Origin: Cytobacillus oceanisediminis
GTDB taxonomy: Bacteria > Bacillota > Bacilli > Bacillales > Cytobacillaceae
Reading direction: 5' to 3'
Length of the DNA: 64,000 nt
Assembly (NCBI RefSeq): GCF_004366035.1
Contig: NZ_SOEE01000008.1
Span: forward strand, 71,989 to 135,988
A program made the translations under genes and the position numbers. Positions 1 to 11,202 of the stretch are shown in pieces. The stretch's first letter is position 1. Each line of letters begins with the position of its first letter. The notes beneath the pieces are model-generated. The model searched no databases, was not told where the DNA came from, and saw only the letters and a program-made list of their open reading frames with translations.

Positions 1-151
1 CGGCATAGCTCATGAGTGTGGGCTTTAGCCCTTCGTTGATAATCCATAGGCCGGCAGCTGTTGAGATGACGAAAAATATAAAGGTCAATAGAAATACATA
101 ACGAAATGGCAGAGGACCTTTCCGGGGCAGCCGGCCGCGAAATTTTGCCAA
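1..151 (-). CDS. yunB: Sporulation protein YunB, N-terminal part (runs off window)
   Basis: Only the first 50 codons lie in the window; the reading frame is open to base 1. The start is TTG at 151, with a GGGGGG-rich Shine-Dalgarno about 7 bases upstream. The product begins MAKFRGRLPRKGPLPFRY and continues into one hydrophobic segment (about residues 19-37), the N-terminal anchor of the YunB family, which is needed for full sporulation in B. subtilis. The neighbour yunC supports the assignment because the pair lies together in B. subtilis. Identification rests on the N-terminus and synteny. Confidence 0.75.
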   Translation of the reverse strand, partial: MAKFRGRLPRKGPLPFRYVFLLTFIFFVISTAAGLWIINEGLKPTLMSYA

Positions 152-222
152 AACAAATCCCCCCTTTACAAGCTATATGTATGCTGTAAAGGAGGGAACT
201 AGGCTCAAAAATCCAAAATAGT

Positions 223-1317
223 TTATTGTTGTACAAAAGTCGTATCGCATCCTATAATGACAGAATTCAATTCAATCCTCAAATCTGCTTCATATGGCTC
301 GACATTCCTGCCTTTTTCTTCAAGTACGCGTATGACAGGCCTATCACTCAGACCCGCGTTCTGCCGGCAGACAACGCCTTTCCGGCCATCATTCAGCTCG
401 ACTGTAACTCCCACAGGATATACAGCGACCGCTTGACGAAAAACTTCAATTATCCTTTTATCAAATAACTTTTCTGCCCCTGCATATAAAATCTCCAGAC
501 CTTCATGCGGAAGCATAGCCTGTCTGTAAATACGATTTGATGTTACTGCATCAAATACATCGGCAATCGCAATAATCTTGCCGAAGTCATGTATCTCGTC
601 TCCCTCAAGGCCGCGCGGGTAGCCGGTGCCATTCAAACGCTCATGATGCTGAAAGGCACAATGTGCAACAAGGAGCGGAATCGTCTCTACTCTTCTTAAT
701 ATATTAAATCCAACTTCAGGGTGCTTCTTTATTGATTCAAATTCTTCCGCTGTCAATTTACCCGGTTTCAAAAGAATATCTGCTGGCACCTTCATTTTCC
801 CTACATCATGGAGAATAGCACCTAGCCCCAGGATTTCAAGTTCCTTTGGCAGGAGCTGAAGTTTCATCCCGATTGCCAGAGAATAAAGGGTTACATTCAG
901 GGAGTGTGTGAAAATATAGTGGTCATATGTATAAACATCTGATAGGATCGTAAGCAGCTCTCTATTTCCCCTTATTTCACCGATGAGCTGACGAACCAGC
1001 CCTGATAGCCGTTTAGAGGCTTTCTCAATCACTAAAGAGCCTGATAGATCTTTATTGGCTTCTACACCCTTCAGAACCGATTCTATGGTTTCAATAGCCT
1101 TCGTTCGCATTTTGGCAGTCAGAGGGTCCTTATATTGAATATCCTCAGTGCGCCAATCCCTGATATACACATAAGTAATACCCATTTCCTGCAATTTGTA
1201 TATTAATTTATCAGCCAGCTCCACACCTTCATGCAAGAGGACCTGACCCTTGTCATTATATATAGCCTTGGCCAAAACGCTGCCAGTCTCAATTGTATTG
1301 GTTGCTGCTAATCTCAT
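223..1317 (-). CDS. HD-GYP domain protein, probable cyclic-di-GMP phosphodiesterase
   Basis: 364 aa, cytoplasmic, no membrane segment. The N-terminal ~125 residues match no domain I recognise, though the start (ATNTIETGSVLAKAIYN) is typical of bacillar HD-GYP proteins. The HD-GYP domain spans about residues 130-310: the HD pair in HDVGK is at 170-174, the GYP motif HHERLNGTGYP at 224-234, and the conserved ADVFDA at 252-257. All metal-binding residues I can identify are present, so hydrolysis of cyclic-di-GMP is likely; the exact substrate is inferred from the family. The start ATG has GGGAG 7 bases upstream. It is monocistronic as far as I can see, with yunB downstream on the same strand. 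Confidence 0.85.
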   Translation of the reverse strand: MRLAATNTIETGSVLAKAIYNDKGQVLLHEGVELADKLIYKLQEMGITYVYIRDWRTEDIQYKDPLTAKMRTKAIETIESVLKGVEANKDLSGSLVIEKASKRLSGLVRQLIGEIRGNRELLTILSDVYTYDHYIFTHSLNVTLYSLAIGMKLQLLPKELEILGLGAILHDVGKMKVPADILLKPGKLTAEEFESIKKHPEVGFNILRRVETIPLLVAHCAFQHHERLNGTGYPRGLEGDEIHDFGKIIAIADVFDAVTSNRIYRQAMLPHEGLEILYAGAEKLFDKRIIEVFRQAVAVYPVGVTVELNDGRKGVVCRQNAGLSDRPVIRVLEEKGRNVEPYEADLRIELNSVIIGCDTTFVQQ

Positions 1318-1604
1318 ATGTATCTCCCATATCCTTTTTTCAGTGCTACTTTATATTTCGGGTATAATTTGGTTTTATTTACATTATACGACAAAATTCC
1401 AGCATTGGCGGAAGTTCTCAAATTTTTTATGAAAATGGATTCTTATGCCGTTTTTAAGGATAACTTTAATGTGCTTTTCTATACTCCGGGGCTTTTTTAC
1501 TCAATTATGTTTTTTAGGTGCGGATAAAAAAATTTATGTGCGGATAGCCGATTTTTTCCAGATAAAATAGTTTGTGTCCGTAGAAGCTCTTTATATAAAT
1601 CCAA
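1318..1604. other. Intergenic region upstream of the HD-GYP gene
   Basis: This AT-rich stretch lies between the HD-GYP start and the yunC terminator. It should carry the HD-GYP promoter, but I found no sigma-A hexamer pair good enough to name. Short ORFs on the plus strand lack ribosome binding sites and look like noise. Confidence 0.4.
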
Positions 1605-1635
1605 TAAAAAAGACATCCCTATCAAGGGCATGCCT
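1605..1635 (-). terminator. Rho-independent terminator of yunC
   Basis: On the minus strand an imperfect stem (GGCATGCCC paired with GGGATGTC, with one bulged G) is followed by a run of six T residues, directly after the yunC stop codon. Confidence 0.7.
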
Positions 1636-1938
1636 TTAGATCATTTTAAGAAGTGCATCTCTTCCTATCGTCCCTTTAATAATGCCCAGTTCCTCTGCTT
1701 CATATGTGACAGATTCAAGGGGGGCATCTAACAGCTGCTCTATGGTTTTTACGCCGACCGCCCTGCCGGCAATTACTTTGCGGTCCTTAAGCTTCTCATT
1801 CAGCAGAGCTACATCAAGGGCGCCGCACATGATATACCCTTTATCATTCGTTACCACAAGCAGATTGGTCTTCGGCAATTGCACCGATACACTCAAAAAA
1901 GTATGGCCTTCTATATCAATCGGTTTTAAATCAATCAT
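1636..1938 (-). CDS. yunC: YunC family protein (DUF1805)
   Basis: 100 aa when started at the ATG at 1938, the usual family length; a GTG 12 bases upstream overlaps the ribosome binding site GGAG and is less likely. The protein starts MIDLKPIDIEG and contains the DUF1805 core with GYIMCGALDVALLN and the turn AGRAVGVKTIEQLLDAPL. The family forms a small alpha/beta fold of unknown biochemical function; B. subtilis YunC lies beside yunB. No catalytic residues can be named. It is probably expressed alone and ends at a strong terminator. Confidence 0.85.
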   Translation of the reverse strand: MIDLKPIDIEGHTFLSVSVQLPKTNLLVVTNDKGYIMCGALDVALLNEKLKDRKVIAGRAVGVKTIEQLLDAPLESVTYEAEELGIIKGTIGRDALLKMI

Positions 1939-2000
1939 ACTTGCCGCCACTCCTTTCCTTTTTCCTTACACAATATGTACGGACAAGGAAAAGGGTGAAA

Positions 2001-2049
2001 GTGCCTGGCACCTATACCCGTTAGCTGAAGTGGTATAGGTGCCTGGCAC
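2001..2049. repeat. Inverted repeat built from GTGCCTGGCAC units
   Basis: Two 18-base arms (2001-2018 and 2032-2049) pair with a single central mismatch around a 13-base loop. Each arm contains GTGCCTGGCAC, itself a near-perfect palindrome. It lies 4 bases after the DUF72 stop codon. There is no T-run on either side, so it is not a classic terminator, although a transcribed hairpin could protect the 3' end. Confidence 0.75.
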
Positions 2050-2052
2050 CGC

Positions 2053-2898
2053 TTAAAATAAATCAAGCTGTCTGGGAGCGAGCTGCTGGTATTCGATATC
2101 AAGAAGTCGGATCATTTGTTTAGCATTGTCTGCCGCATCACCGCCAGAGTTATTATTGAAGACAACGAATACATTTTTACAATTTTCCTCAAGCTGTCTT
2201 AGATGTAACGCCCATTCAGCAAGTTCTTTTTCGTTATACCGGTAAAGATAGCGGACCTCTCGCCAATTGTCTCCATTCTTTTTCTGCCAGCCATGAAAAT
2301 TTCGGCCATGAAACCGGACAAGCACCTTATCAGGATGGGTTGTTTCCAGGACAGTTGGAACAGAACCCTCACCAGCTTGCGGTTCGTCACAGATGCTGTG
2401 AATCCAGCCTTGTTCTCTCATAAATCTTAATGTGCTTTCCTTAAACTCCGGCCGAAACCACGATTGATGCCTGAATTCCAGGGCACATGGGATATCCCCC
2501 ATCTGCTCTTTGCACCAGCGAAGATAGTCGACATTGGCTTTTTTGCAGTCAAACCATGGCGGAAATTGAAACAGCACCATAGCCAGTTTGCCGGAGTGGA
2601 TATAAGGCTCCAATGAGCCTATGAAAGCTTCAAACATTTCTTCTTTGCTTTCAAAAGGGATTTCGCCTCTCTGATGACCGGTCATGCCCTGGTAGGCTTT
2701 TACTATAAATTGAAAAGACTCAGGCGTGTCCTTTACCCATTTGGAAGAGTTGCGCTTTGGCTGAACCGCATAAAAAGCTGAGTCCACCTCCACAGTCGGA
2801 AAATGGCCGGCGTACTCCTTTAATTTATCCCTCGGCGATATATTGCCTGCATAAAGGCTATCATGGTCGCCCCAGCCTGTTACGCCTATGATAATCAT
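2053..2898 (-). CDS. yunF: DUF72 family protein (YunF-like)
   Basis: 281 aa from the ATG at 2898, chosen because GGAGGTG lies 5 bases upstream; an in-frame ATG 24 bases earlier has no such site. The sequence shows DUF72 hallmarks: MIIIGVTGWGDH at the start, the EVDSAFYAVQ stretch near residue 47, FQFPPWFD in the middle, ALEFRHQSWF, and a C-terminal FVVFNNNSGGDAADNA. The family folds as a TIM barrel; no reaction is established. It sits downstream of the suf operon terminator and upstream of yunC on the same strand. Confidence 0.85.
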   Translation of the reverse strand: MIIIGVTGWGDHDSLYAGNISPRDKLKEYAGHFPTVEVDSAFYAVQPKRNSSKWVKDTPESFQFIVKAYQGMTGHQRGEIPFESKEEMFEAFIGSLEPYIHSGKLAMVLFQFPPWFDCKKANVDYLRWCKEQMGDIPCALEFRHQSWFRPEFKESTLRFMREQGWIHSICDEPQAGEGSVPTVLETTHPDKVLVRFHGRNFHGWQKKNGDNWREVRYLYRYNEKELAEWALHLRQLEENCKNVFVVFNNNSGGDAADNAKQMIRLLDIEYQQLAPRQLDLF

Positions 2899-3055
2899 TA
2901 AAACACCTCCGTTTTTTGCCATAAGTATTTTAAGAATAAATAATTCAAAACCGCATTGGCTTATTATCGCAAAGGGTTATATCTTCACTTTAGCAATTTA
3001 ATCATTAATTTTCCAAATATAATCAGTTTCTGCCCTTCAGCAGCTTCTTATCATT

Positions 3056-3093
3056 TAAAAACCCGCTTACCATGGCCGGTAAACGGGTTTTTA
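3056..3093 (-). terminator. Rho-independent terminator of the suf operon
   Basis: A strong inverted repeat (AAACCCGTTTACC / GGTAAGCGGGTTT with a short loop) ending in a T-run on the minus strand, 10 bases after the sufB stop. Confidence 0.9.
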
Positions 3094-3104
3094 TAAAATA
3101 TCTA

Positions 3105-4502
3105 TTAACCGATGGAACCTTCCATCTCAAATTTGATCAGGCGGTTCATCTCTACTGCGTATTCCATTGGAAGTTCTTTCGTAAATGGCTCGATGAAGCC
3201 CATTACGATCATTTCTGTTGCTTCTTCCTCTGAAATTCCACGGCTCATAAGATAGAACAACTGTTCTTCTGATACCTTTGAAACCTTCGCTTCATGCTCA
3301 AGAGAGATGTTGTCGTTCAGGATTTCATTGTAAGGGATCGTATCTGAAGTTGACTGGTTATCCATGATTAACGTATCACACTCGATGTTGGCACGAGCAC
3401 CTTCCGCTTTGCGGCCGAAGTGAACAATTCCGCGGTATGTTACTTTACCGCCCTGCTTGGAAATCGATTTCGATACTATCGTCGAAGAAGTGTTTGGTGC
3501 AAGGTGAATCATTTTCGCACCTGCATCCTGGTGCTGTCCCTTACCTGCTAGTGCAATGGAAAGGGTCATGCCGCGTGCGCCTTCTCCTTTAAGAATAACT
3601 GCCGGATATTTCATTGTCAGTTTTGAACCGATGTTTCCGTCAATCCATTCCATTGTTGCGTTTGATTCACAAACAGCACGCTTCGTAACCAGGTTAAATA
3701 CGTTGTTCGCCCAGTTCTGGATGGTTGTATAACGGCAGTATGCGTCTTTTTTGATGATGATTTCAACAACCGCACTATGAAGTGAGTTTGTTGTGTAAAC
3801 AGGTGCTGTACAGCCCTCTACATAGTGTACATGTGCACCTTCATCAACAATGATTAATGTACGCTCAAACTGCCCCATGTTCTCAGAGTTAATGCGGAAA
3901 TATGCCTGCAGCGGCGTATCAACTTTAACCCCTTTAGGAACATAAATGAACGATCCGCCAGACCAAACCGCTGAGTTTAATGCAGAGAATTTGTTATCTG
4001 TTGGAGGGATAACCTTTGCCCAATGCTCACGGAAAATATCTTCATTTTCGCGAAGAGCGGAATCGGTATCTTTGAACACAATTCCTTTCGCTTCAAGATC
4101 TTCCTGCATATTATGGTAAACAACCTCTGATTCATACTGGGCAGAAACACCAGCAAGATACTTCTGCTCTGCTTCAGGAATGCCCAATTTATCAAATGTC
4201 TGTTTAATTTCGTCAGGAACTTCATCCCAAGAGCGTTCCGTTTTTTCAGAAGGCTTTACATAATACGTAATTTCATCAAAGTTTAATGACGCTAAATCTC
4301 CGCCCCATTGCGGCATAGGCATGTTATAGAAATGCTCCAATGATTTTAAACGGAAGTCAAGCATCCATTGTGGCTCTTCCTTCAATTTTGAAATCTCTTC
4401 AACAATTTCTTTTGTCAAACCGCGTTTTGATCGGAAAATGGAAACGTCTTTATCGGCAAAACCATACTTGTAATCGCCGATCTCAGGCATTTTTTTTGCC
4501 AT
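3105..4502 (-). CDS. sufB: Fe-S cluster assembly scaffold SufB
   Basis: 465 aa from the ATG at 4502 ([15 protein letters not shown]), preceded by GGAGG. SufB is the scaffold subunit of the SufBCD complex, on which [4Fe-4S] clusters are built in the cytosol. The beta-helix core is visible with [20 protein letters not shown], the [12 protein letters not shown] segment and the C-terminal [14 protein letters not shown]. The cysteine in [11 protein letters not shown] corresponds to the conserved cluster-assembly cysteine. It is the last gene of the sufCDSUB operon; the gap from sufU is about 110 bases and a terminator follows. Confidence 0.97.
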   Translation of the reverse strand: MAKKMPEIGDYKYGFADKDVSIFRSKRGLTKEIVEEISKLKEEPQWMLDFRLKSLEHFYNMPMPQWGGDLASLNFDEITYYVKPSEKTERSWDEVPDEIKQTFDKLGIPEAEQKYLAGVSAQYESEVVYHNMQEDLEAKGIVFKDTDSALRENEDIFREHWAKVIPPTDNKFSALNSAVWSGGSFIYVPKGVKVDTPLQAYFRINSENMGQFERTLIIVDEGAHVHYVEGCTAPVYTTNSLHSAVVEIIIKKDAYCRYTTIQNWANNVFNLVTKRAVCESNATMEWIDGNIGSKLTMKYPAVILKGEGARGMTLSIALAGKGQHQDAGAKMIHLAPNTSSTIVSKSISKQGGKVTYRGIVHFGRKAEGARANIECDTLIMDNQSTSDTIPYNEILNDNISLEHEAKVSKVSEEQLFYLMSRGISEEEATEMIVMGFIEPFTKELPMEYAVEMNRLIKFEMEGSIG

Positions 4503-4610
4503 CGTCGTATTCCTCCATTCGTATGAGAAAGGGTCTTCAAACCCCATCATTTCATTATATTTTAGCACACAAGGCAGATGAAAAAATTTTCAATCAAACG
4601 TTTGATTGAT

Positions 4611-7589
<2,979 letters not shown>

Positions 7590-7606
7590 AGTGATCCCCC
7601 TAACGC

Positions 7607-8392
7607 TTACGCTTCTTGCCCAACTGTTTCGTCTTCAATGCCCAATTCTTTTTTAATCCAGTCATATCCTTCAGCTTCTAAGCGCTGTGCAAGCTCTGGA
7701 CCGCCAGATTTTACAACTCGTCCCTGCATCATCACATGAACATGGTCAGGAGTGATGTAGTTTAGAAGGCGCTGGTAGTGTGTAATGATTAAGCAGCCAA
7801 ATTCTTCGCCGCGCATTTCATTGATTCCTTTAGAAACAACCTTTAGTGCATCGATATCCAAACCGGAATCAATTTCATCAAGAATCGCAATTTTAGGTTC
7901 AATCATCATTAATTGAAGAATTTCGTTGCGCTTCTTTTCTCCGCCTGAAAAGCCTTCATTTAAATAACGCTGTGCCATGTCAAGATCCATTTCAAGGAAT
8001 TCCATCTTGCTGTCCATTTTGCGGATGAATTTCATAAGAGAAATTTCATTGCCTTCCTCAAGGCGGCTGTTAATTGCAGAACGTAAAAAATCGGCATTTG
8101 TGACGCCGCTGATTTCACTTGGATATTGCATTGCAAGGAATAAACCTGCACGTGCGCGTTCGTCAACTTCCATTTCAAGAACATTTTCACCATCTAATGT
8201 GATGCTTCCCTGTGTTACTTCATACTTAGGATGGCCCATGATTGCAGAGGATAAAGTAGATTTACCCGTTCCGTTCGGTCCCATAATGGCGTGAATTTCT
8301 CCGCCTTTGATTTCAAGGTTTACACCTTTTAATATTTCTTTTCCCTCAATAGCAACATGAAGGTCTTTAATTGTAAGTACTGATCCTGCCAT
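7607..8392 (-). CDS. sufC: Fe-S assembly ATPase SufC
   Basis: 261 aa from the ATG at 8392 (MAGSVLTIKDLHV), with GGAGG 8 bases upstream; a possible start 18 bases earlier is not supported. It is the ABC-type ATPase that drives conformational change in SufBC2D. Walker A is GPNGTGKST at about 38-46, the signature is FSGGEKKR, and Walker B with the catalytic glutamate is IAILDEID. First gene of the operon, so the promoter must lie upstream of 8393. Confidence 0.97.
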   Translation of the reverse strand: MAGSVLTIKDLHVAIEGKEILKGVNLEIKGGEIHAIMGPNGTGKSTLSSAIMGHPKYEVTQGSITLDGENVLEMEVDERARAGLFLAMQYPSEISGVTNADFLRSAINSRLEEGNEISLMKFIRKMDSKMEFLEMDLDMAQRYLNEGFSGGEKKRNEILQLMMIEPKIAILDEIDSGLDIDALKVVSKGINEMRGEEFGCLIITHYQRLLNYITPDHVHVMMQGRVVKSGGPELAQRLEAEGYDWIKKELGIEDETVGQEA

Positions 8393-8661
8393 AATATATA
8401 CCTCCGTCAATAAAAGAAGATTTGTAAATCGGCCTGCAGCCGCAAATCTCTATTCTCATTTTATTCTCATTACAATCTTATAACAAATCAAATTTCATAG
8501 CAACTCTTTAAGACCATTAACAAACTTTTCAAACAAAAATGTTTAGAAAGCCTGTAAATATAGATTTTATCATATTATTTTAATCGCATCAAAGTGTAAA
8601 ATAACCGGGAACCTGGTATGTCCCATCTATTTTTTCCCGGGGCTGTCATTTCATGTATGGC
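8393..8661. other. Upstream region of sufC
   Basis: AT-rich intergenic stretch that must contain the suf promoter. On the minus strand TTGCTA and TAAGAT with a 17-base gap end near 8480, a weak candidate sigma-A promoter. A short imperfect CCGGG inverted repeat lies near 8605-8640. I see no coding sequence. Confidence 0.35.
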
Positions 8662-8697
8662 AAAAAAGAAAACCAGCGCATAATTGGCACTGGTTTC
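8662..8697 (-). terminator. Rho-independent terminator of the decayed small-gene locus
   Basis: On the minus strand AAACCAGTGCC pairs with the GCGCTGGTTTT arm and is followed by TTTTCTTTTTT. It terminates transcripts coming from the frameshifted small ORFs at 8729-9132, evidence that this locus was once expressed. Confidence 0.7.
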
Positions 8698-8728
8698 TAT
8701 TTTCTTCATTATTATATATACCTATAAC

Positions 8729-8985
8729 CTAGGAATGAATTTTTCTATCAAGATCCGCAACTAAGCGCTGGCTTTGAAGATAGTCTTCTTCGCGTCTTTT
8801 TTCAACTTCCATTCGAATATCATGTTTCCGGCTGTACACTTCATATCCAACTCCATGGGCAGCTTGCATAGCTTTTTCCATTTCACTCGTGTAGTTCAGC
8901 TGTAACTGACCGATAATGAATCAATCCTTTCGGTTTTTAATGCTTTCGCATTTAGTTTTACATTTAAAATCTTAACACTCATCAT
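8729..8985 (-). pseudogene. Frameshifted small gene of unknown function
   Basis: From ATGATG at 8985/8982 the frame reads MSVKILNVKLNAKALKTERID, then hits a TGA soon after. A second frame continues without a break as IGQLQLNYTSEMEKAM and ends DRKIHS at 8729. The shift lies around 8912-8925. The span is one base short of a whole number of codons, so a single-base deletion explains the break; the intact product would be about 84 aa. The C-terminal half is charged and probably helical. I do not recognise the family. A terminator follows. A sequencing error is the main alternative. Confidence 0.55.
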
Positions 8986-9132
8986 ATACCCCGCACAAAG
9001 CGGAAAAAACCTGATTTTTTTAGCAAAATAAGGAACGAGGACTCATGAGGCGCTTTCATAATGCGCATCCTTAAAATACTGCCCATATCCTCTCGATTAA
9101 TGGTTGTTTCAATAATTTTCTGAAATTTTCAT
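8982..9132 (-). pseudogene. Short degenerate ORF upstream of the frameshifted gene
   Basis: Starting at ATG 9132, one extra A in the run AAAA right after the start moves translation out of frame. Removing it gives a 49-codon ORF beginning MKFQKIIETTINRED and ending FFRFVRGI, whose stop overlaps the ATG of the next small gene. The span of 151 bases is one more than a multiple of three, as expected for one inserted base. Shorter in-frame starts (such as an ATG near 9085) could still give a 34-residue peptide. Family unknown. Confidence 0.4.
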
Positions 9133-9133
9133 G

Positions 9134-9166
9134 ATAAAAATAACACTCCTGCTATTGAGCAGGAGC
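9134..9166 (-). terminator. Rho-independent terminator of yurZ
   Basis: Perfect stem CTCCTGC/GCAGGAG around a short loop, followed by TGTTATTTTT on the minus strand. Confidence 0.85.
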
Positions 9167-9172
9167 TGAAAA

Positions 9173-9544
9173 TTAATGATTTTGCTGATTTAATTCTGTC
9201 ATAGCCTCCTGGACAAGCGTAACCGCCTGGCTCATTGCGGCACCGCCGCCAAAAGCTGCAGTAACCCCTACTGCCTCTAGAATTTCTTCTTCAGACGCAC
9301 CTTGATCGATGCATCCTTTCGTATGGTAAATAATGCAGTATTCATCCTGAGAATATAAACTGATTCCGAGTGCAATCAGCTGCTTCTCCTTTTGGGATAA
9401 AACCCCTTCCTTAAAGCAGGCTTCTGTAAAAGCATTATAGTGCTGTGCTAAATCGGGCATTTTTTCAGTGAAAACACCCAATCCAACTTTATAGTCATGA
9501 AGGGCTTCTTCTATCGAGTTTGAAGGTTCATGATAATGTTCCAT
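9173..9544 (-). CDS. yurZ: Carboxymuconolactone decarboxylase family protein YurZ
   Basis: 123 aa from the ATG at 9544; GGAGTGGAG lies just upstream, while the in-frame ATG at 9559 precedes that site and is unlikely. The CMD/AhpD-like fold is recognised by [16 protein letters not shown] followed by [25 protein letters not shown] and the glycine-rich [13 protein letters not shown] Cys-x3-His-x3-Cys arrangement replaces the CxxC of true AhpD, so peroxidase activity is uncertain. It lies between suf and met, as in B. subtilis. Monocistronic with its own terminator. Confidence 0.85.
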   Translation of the reverse strand: MEHYHEPSNSIEEALHDYKVGLGVFTEKMPDLAQHYNAFTEACFKEGVLSQKEKQLIALGISLYSQDEYCIIYHTKGCIDQGASEEEILEAVGVTAAFGGGAAMSQAVTLVQEAMTELNQQNH

Positions 9545-9635
9545 TTGGCTCCACTCCATTCAAAATATTATCAAAGTTAGTATGTTTGATTGCTTTTTAA
9601 ACTATGCGGGTGCAGAGCCTGGATATAATGGAAAA

Positions 9636-9670
9636 TAAAAAAACAGGCGACTTTGGACGCCTGTTTTTTT
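9636..9670 (-). terminator. Rho-independent terminator of the metNPQ operon
   Basis: AAACAGGCG pairs with CGCCTGTTT and the minus strand continues with a T-rich run. It lies just after the metQ stop. Confidence 0.9.
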
Positions 9671-9675
9671 CACTC

Positions 9676-10521
9676 TTACTCAGATACCGGTACAACGGCA
9701 CCTTTATATTTTTCAAGAATGAAATCCTGAATTTCTTTAGAACGAAGCACTTCTACAAGAGCTTTGATTCCTTCTTTTTCTTCATCGCCTGAGCGGACAG
9801 CAATCACATTTACGTATGGTGAATCTTTGTCTTCAATTGCAATTGAATCCTTAAGAGGATTCAATCCGGCATCAATTGCATAATTGGAGTTGATCAGGAC
9901 TGCATCCCCTTCTCCATTATTATAGATTTGAGGAAGAAGTGATGCTTCATATTCAGTATCAAACTTTAACTTTTTAGGATTGTCTTTAATATCATCCAGA
10001 GTTGCTTCGGTTTTTTCCACATCTTCATTTAAAGTAATAAGTCCCTCTGCTTCAAGCATGGAGAGAATACGGCCATGGTCTGCTACTGAGTTGCTCATGA
10101 TGATTGATGCACCCTCAGGAAGTTCGTCAAGGCTCTTATATTTTTGAGAATATACTCCGATTGGCTCAATATGAATTCCGCCTGCATTTGTAAAATCATA
10201 TCCATGTTCAGCTTTCTGTGACTCAAGGTAAGGAATATGCTGGAAATAGTTTGCATCCAGCTCTTTAGACTCAAGTGCTTGGTTTGGCAATACATAATCC
10301 TGGAATGGCACAACATCAAGTTCAAAGCCTTTTTCTTCAAGCAATGGCTTTGCCTCTTCAAGAATTTCAGCGTGAGGTACGTTGGAAGCCCCTACTGTAA
10401 TTTTAGTGCTTTCTTTACTTTCTCCGCCTTCACCGGCATTGCCGTCTTCTTCTGAAGTCCCGCAAGCTGCAAGAACAAGTGCTACTGCAAGTGCAAGAGC
10501 AAGTGATAACCATTTTTTCAT
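9676..10521 (-). CDS. metQ: Methionine-binding lipoprotein MetQ
   Basis: 281 aa. A lipoprotein signal peptide is clear: MKKW, a hydrophobic core and the lipobox LAAC with Cys20 as the lipidated residue. The mature part is an NlpA-family substrate-binding protein (KITVGASNVPHAEILEEAKP, PNQALESKELDANYFQHIPYL, NSNYAIDAGL). It delivers D/L-methionine to the MetP/MetN transporter at the outer face of the membrane. The start has GGAGAG upstream, 12 bases after metP. Last gene of the S-box controlled metNPQ operon. Confidence 0.95.
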   Translation of the reverse strand: MKKWLSLALALAVALVLAACGTSEEDGNAGEGGESKESTKITVGASNVPHAEILEEAKPLLEEKGFELDVVPFQDYVLPNQALESKELDANYFQHIPYLESQKAEHGYDFTNAGGIHIEPIGVYSQKYKSLDELPEGASIIMSNSVADHGRILSMLEAEGLITLNEDVEKTEATLDDIKDNPKKLKFDTEYEASLLPQIYNNGEGDAVLINSNYAIDAGLNPLKDSIAIEDKDSPYVNVIAVRSGDEEKEGIKALVEVLRSKEIQDFILEKYKGAVVPVSE

Positions 10522-10533
10522 ATAAATCTCTCC

Positions 10534-11202
10534 TTAACGTTTGTCTAATTTTGTTGTTATGATATCTCCAATAAACTGGATGATAAATACAATGACTAGA
10601 ATAATGACAGTCGCCATAAGCGTCACATCACTGCGGCTCCTCTGGAATCCTTCCAGGTAAGCAAGGTTTCCAAGTCCGCCAGCACCGATGACACCGGCCA
10701 TGGCTGTGTAGCCTACCAGCGCGATGGCTGTAACCGTAATTCCTGAAACAAGGGCGGGCATTGATTCCGGAAGCAGAACCTTCCAGATAATTGTGCTTGT
10801 TTTTGCACCCATAGACTTGGCCGCTTCAATTACACCTTTATCTATTTCCCTCAAGCCTATTTCCACCATACGGGCATAAAACGGGGCGGCACCAATAATT
10901 AATGCAGGCAGTGCTGCATCTTCCCCGATCATTGTCCCAAGAAGAAGCTTGGTAAATGGAATCAATAACACGATCAGAATGATAAACGGAATTGAGCGGA
11001 ATATATTGACGAAAGCTGAAATAATTTTATTAATTGCTGCGTTTTCCCAAATGTTGCCCTTGGAGGTCAGGAAGAGCAGCAGTCCCAGAATTGCACCTAA
11101 AATAAAAGTTGCGAGAACAGAAATAGCTGTCATATAAAGAGTTTCCATTGTAGCTTCCCACATGGAGTCCCACTTCACATTTGGAAACCATTCGTTAAGC
11201 AT
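10534..11202 (-). CDS. metP: Methionine ABC transporter permease MetP (MetI)
   Basis: 222 aa with about five membrane segments and the MetI-type permease domain. The EAA loop is visible as EAAKSMGAKTSTIIWKVLLPESMP, which docks on the ATPase. The start ATG has GGAGGTGATT upstream and overlaps the end of metN by 8 bases, indicating translational coupling. It forms the membrane channel of the MetNPQ importer. Nothing unusual. Confidence 0.95.
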   Translation of the reverse strand: MLNEWFPNVKWDSMWEATMETLYMTAISVLATFILGAILGLLLFLTSKGNIWENAAINKIISAFVNIFRSIPFIILIVLLIPFTKLLLGTMIGEDAALPALIIGAAPFYARMVEIGLREIDKGVIEAAKSMGAKTSTIIWKVLLPESMPALVSGITVTAIALVGYTAMAGVIGAGGLGNLAYLEGFQRSRSDVTLMATVIILVIVFIIQFIGDIITTKLDKR

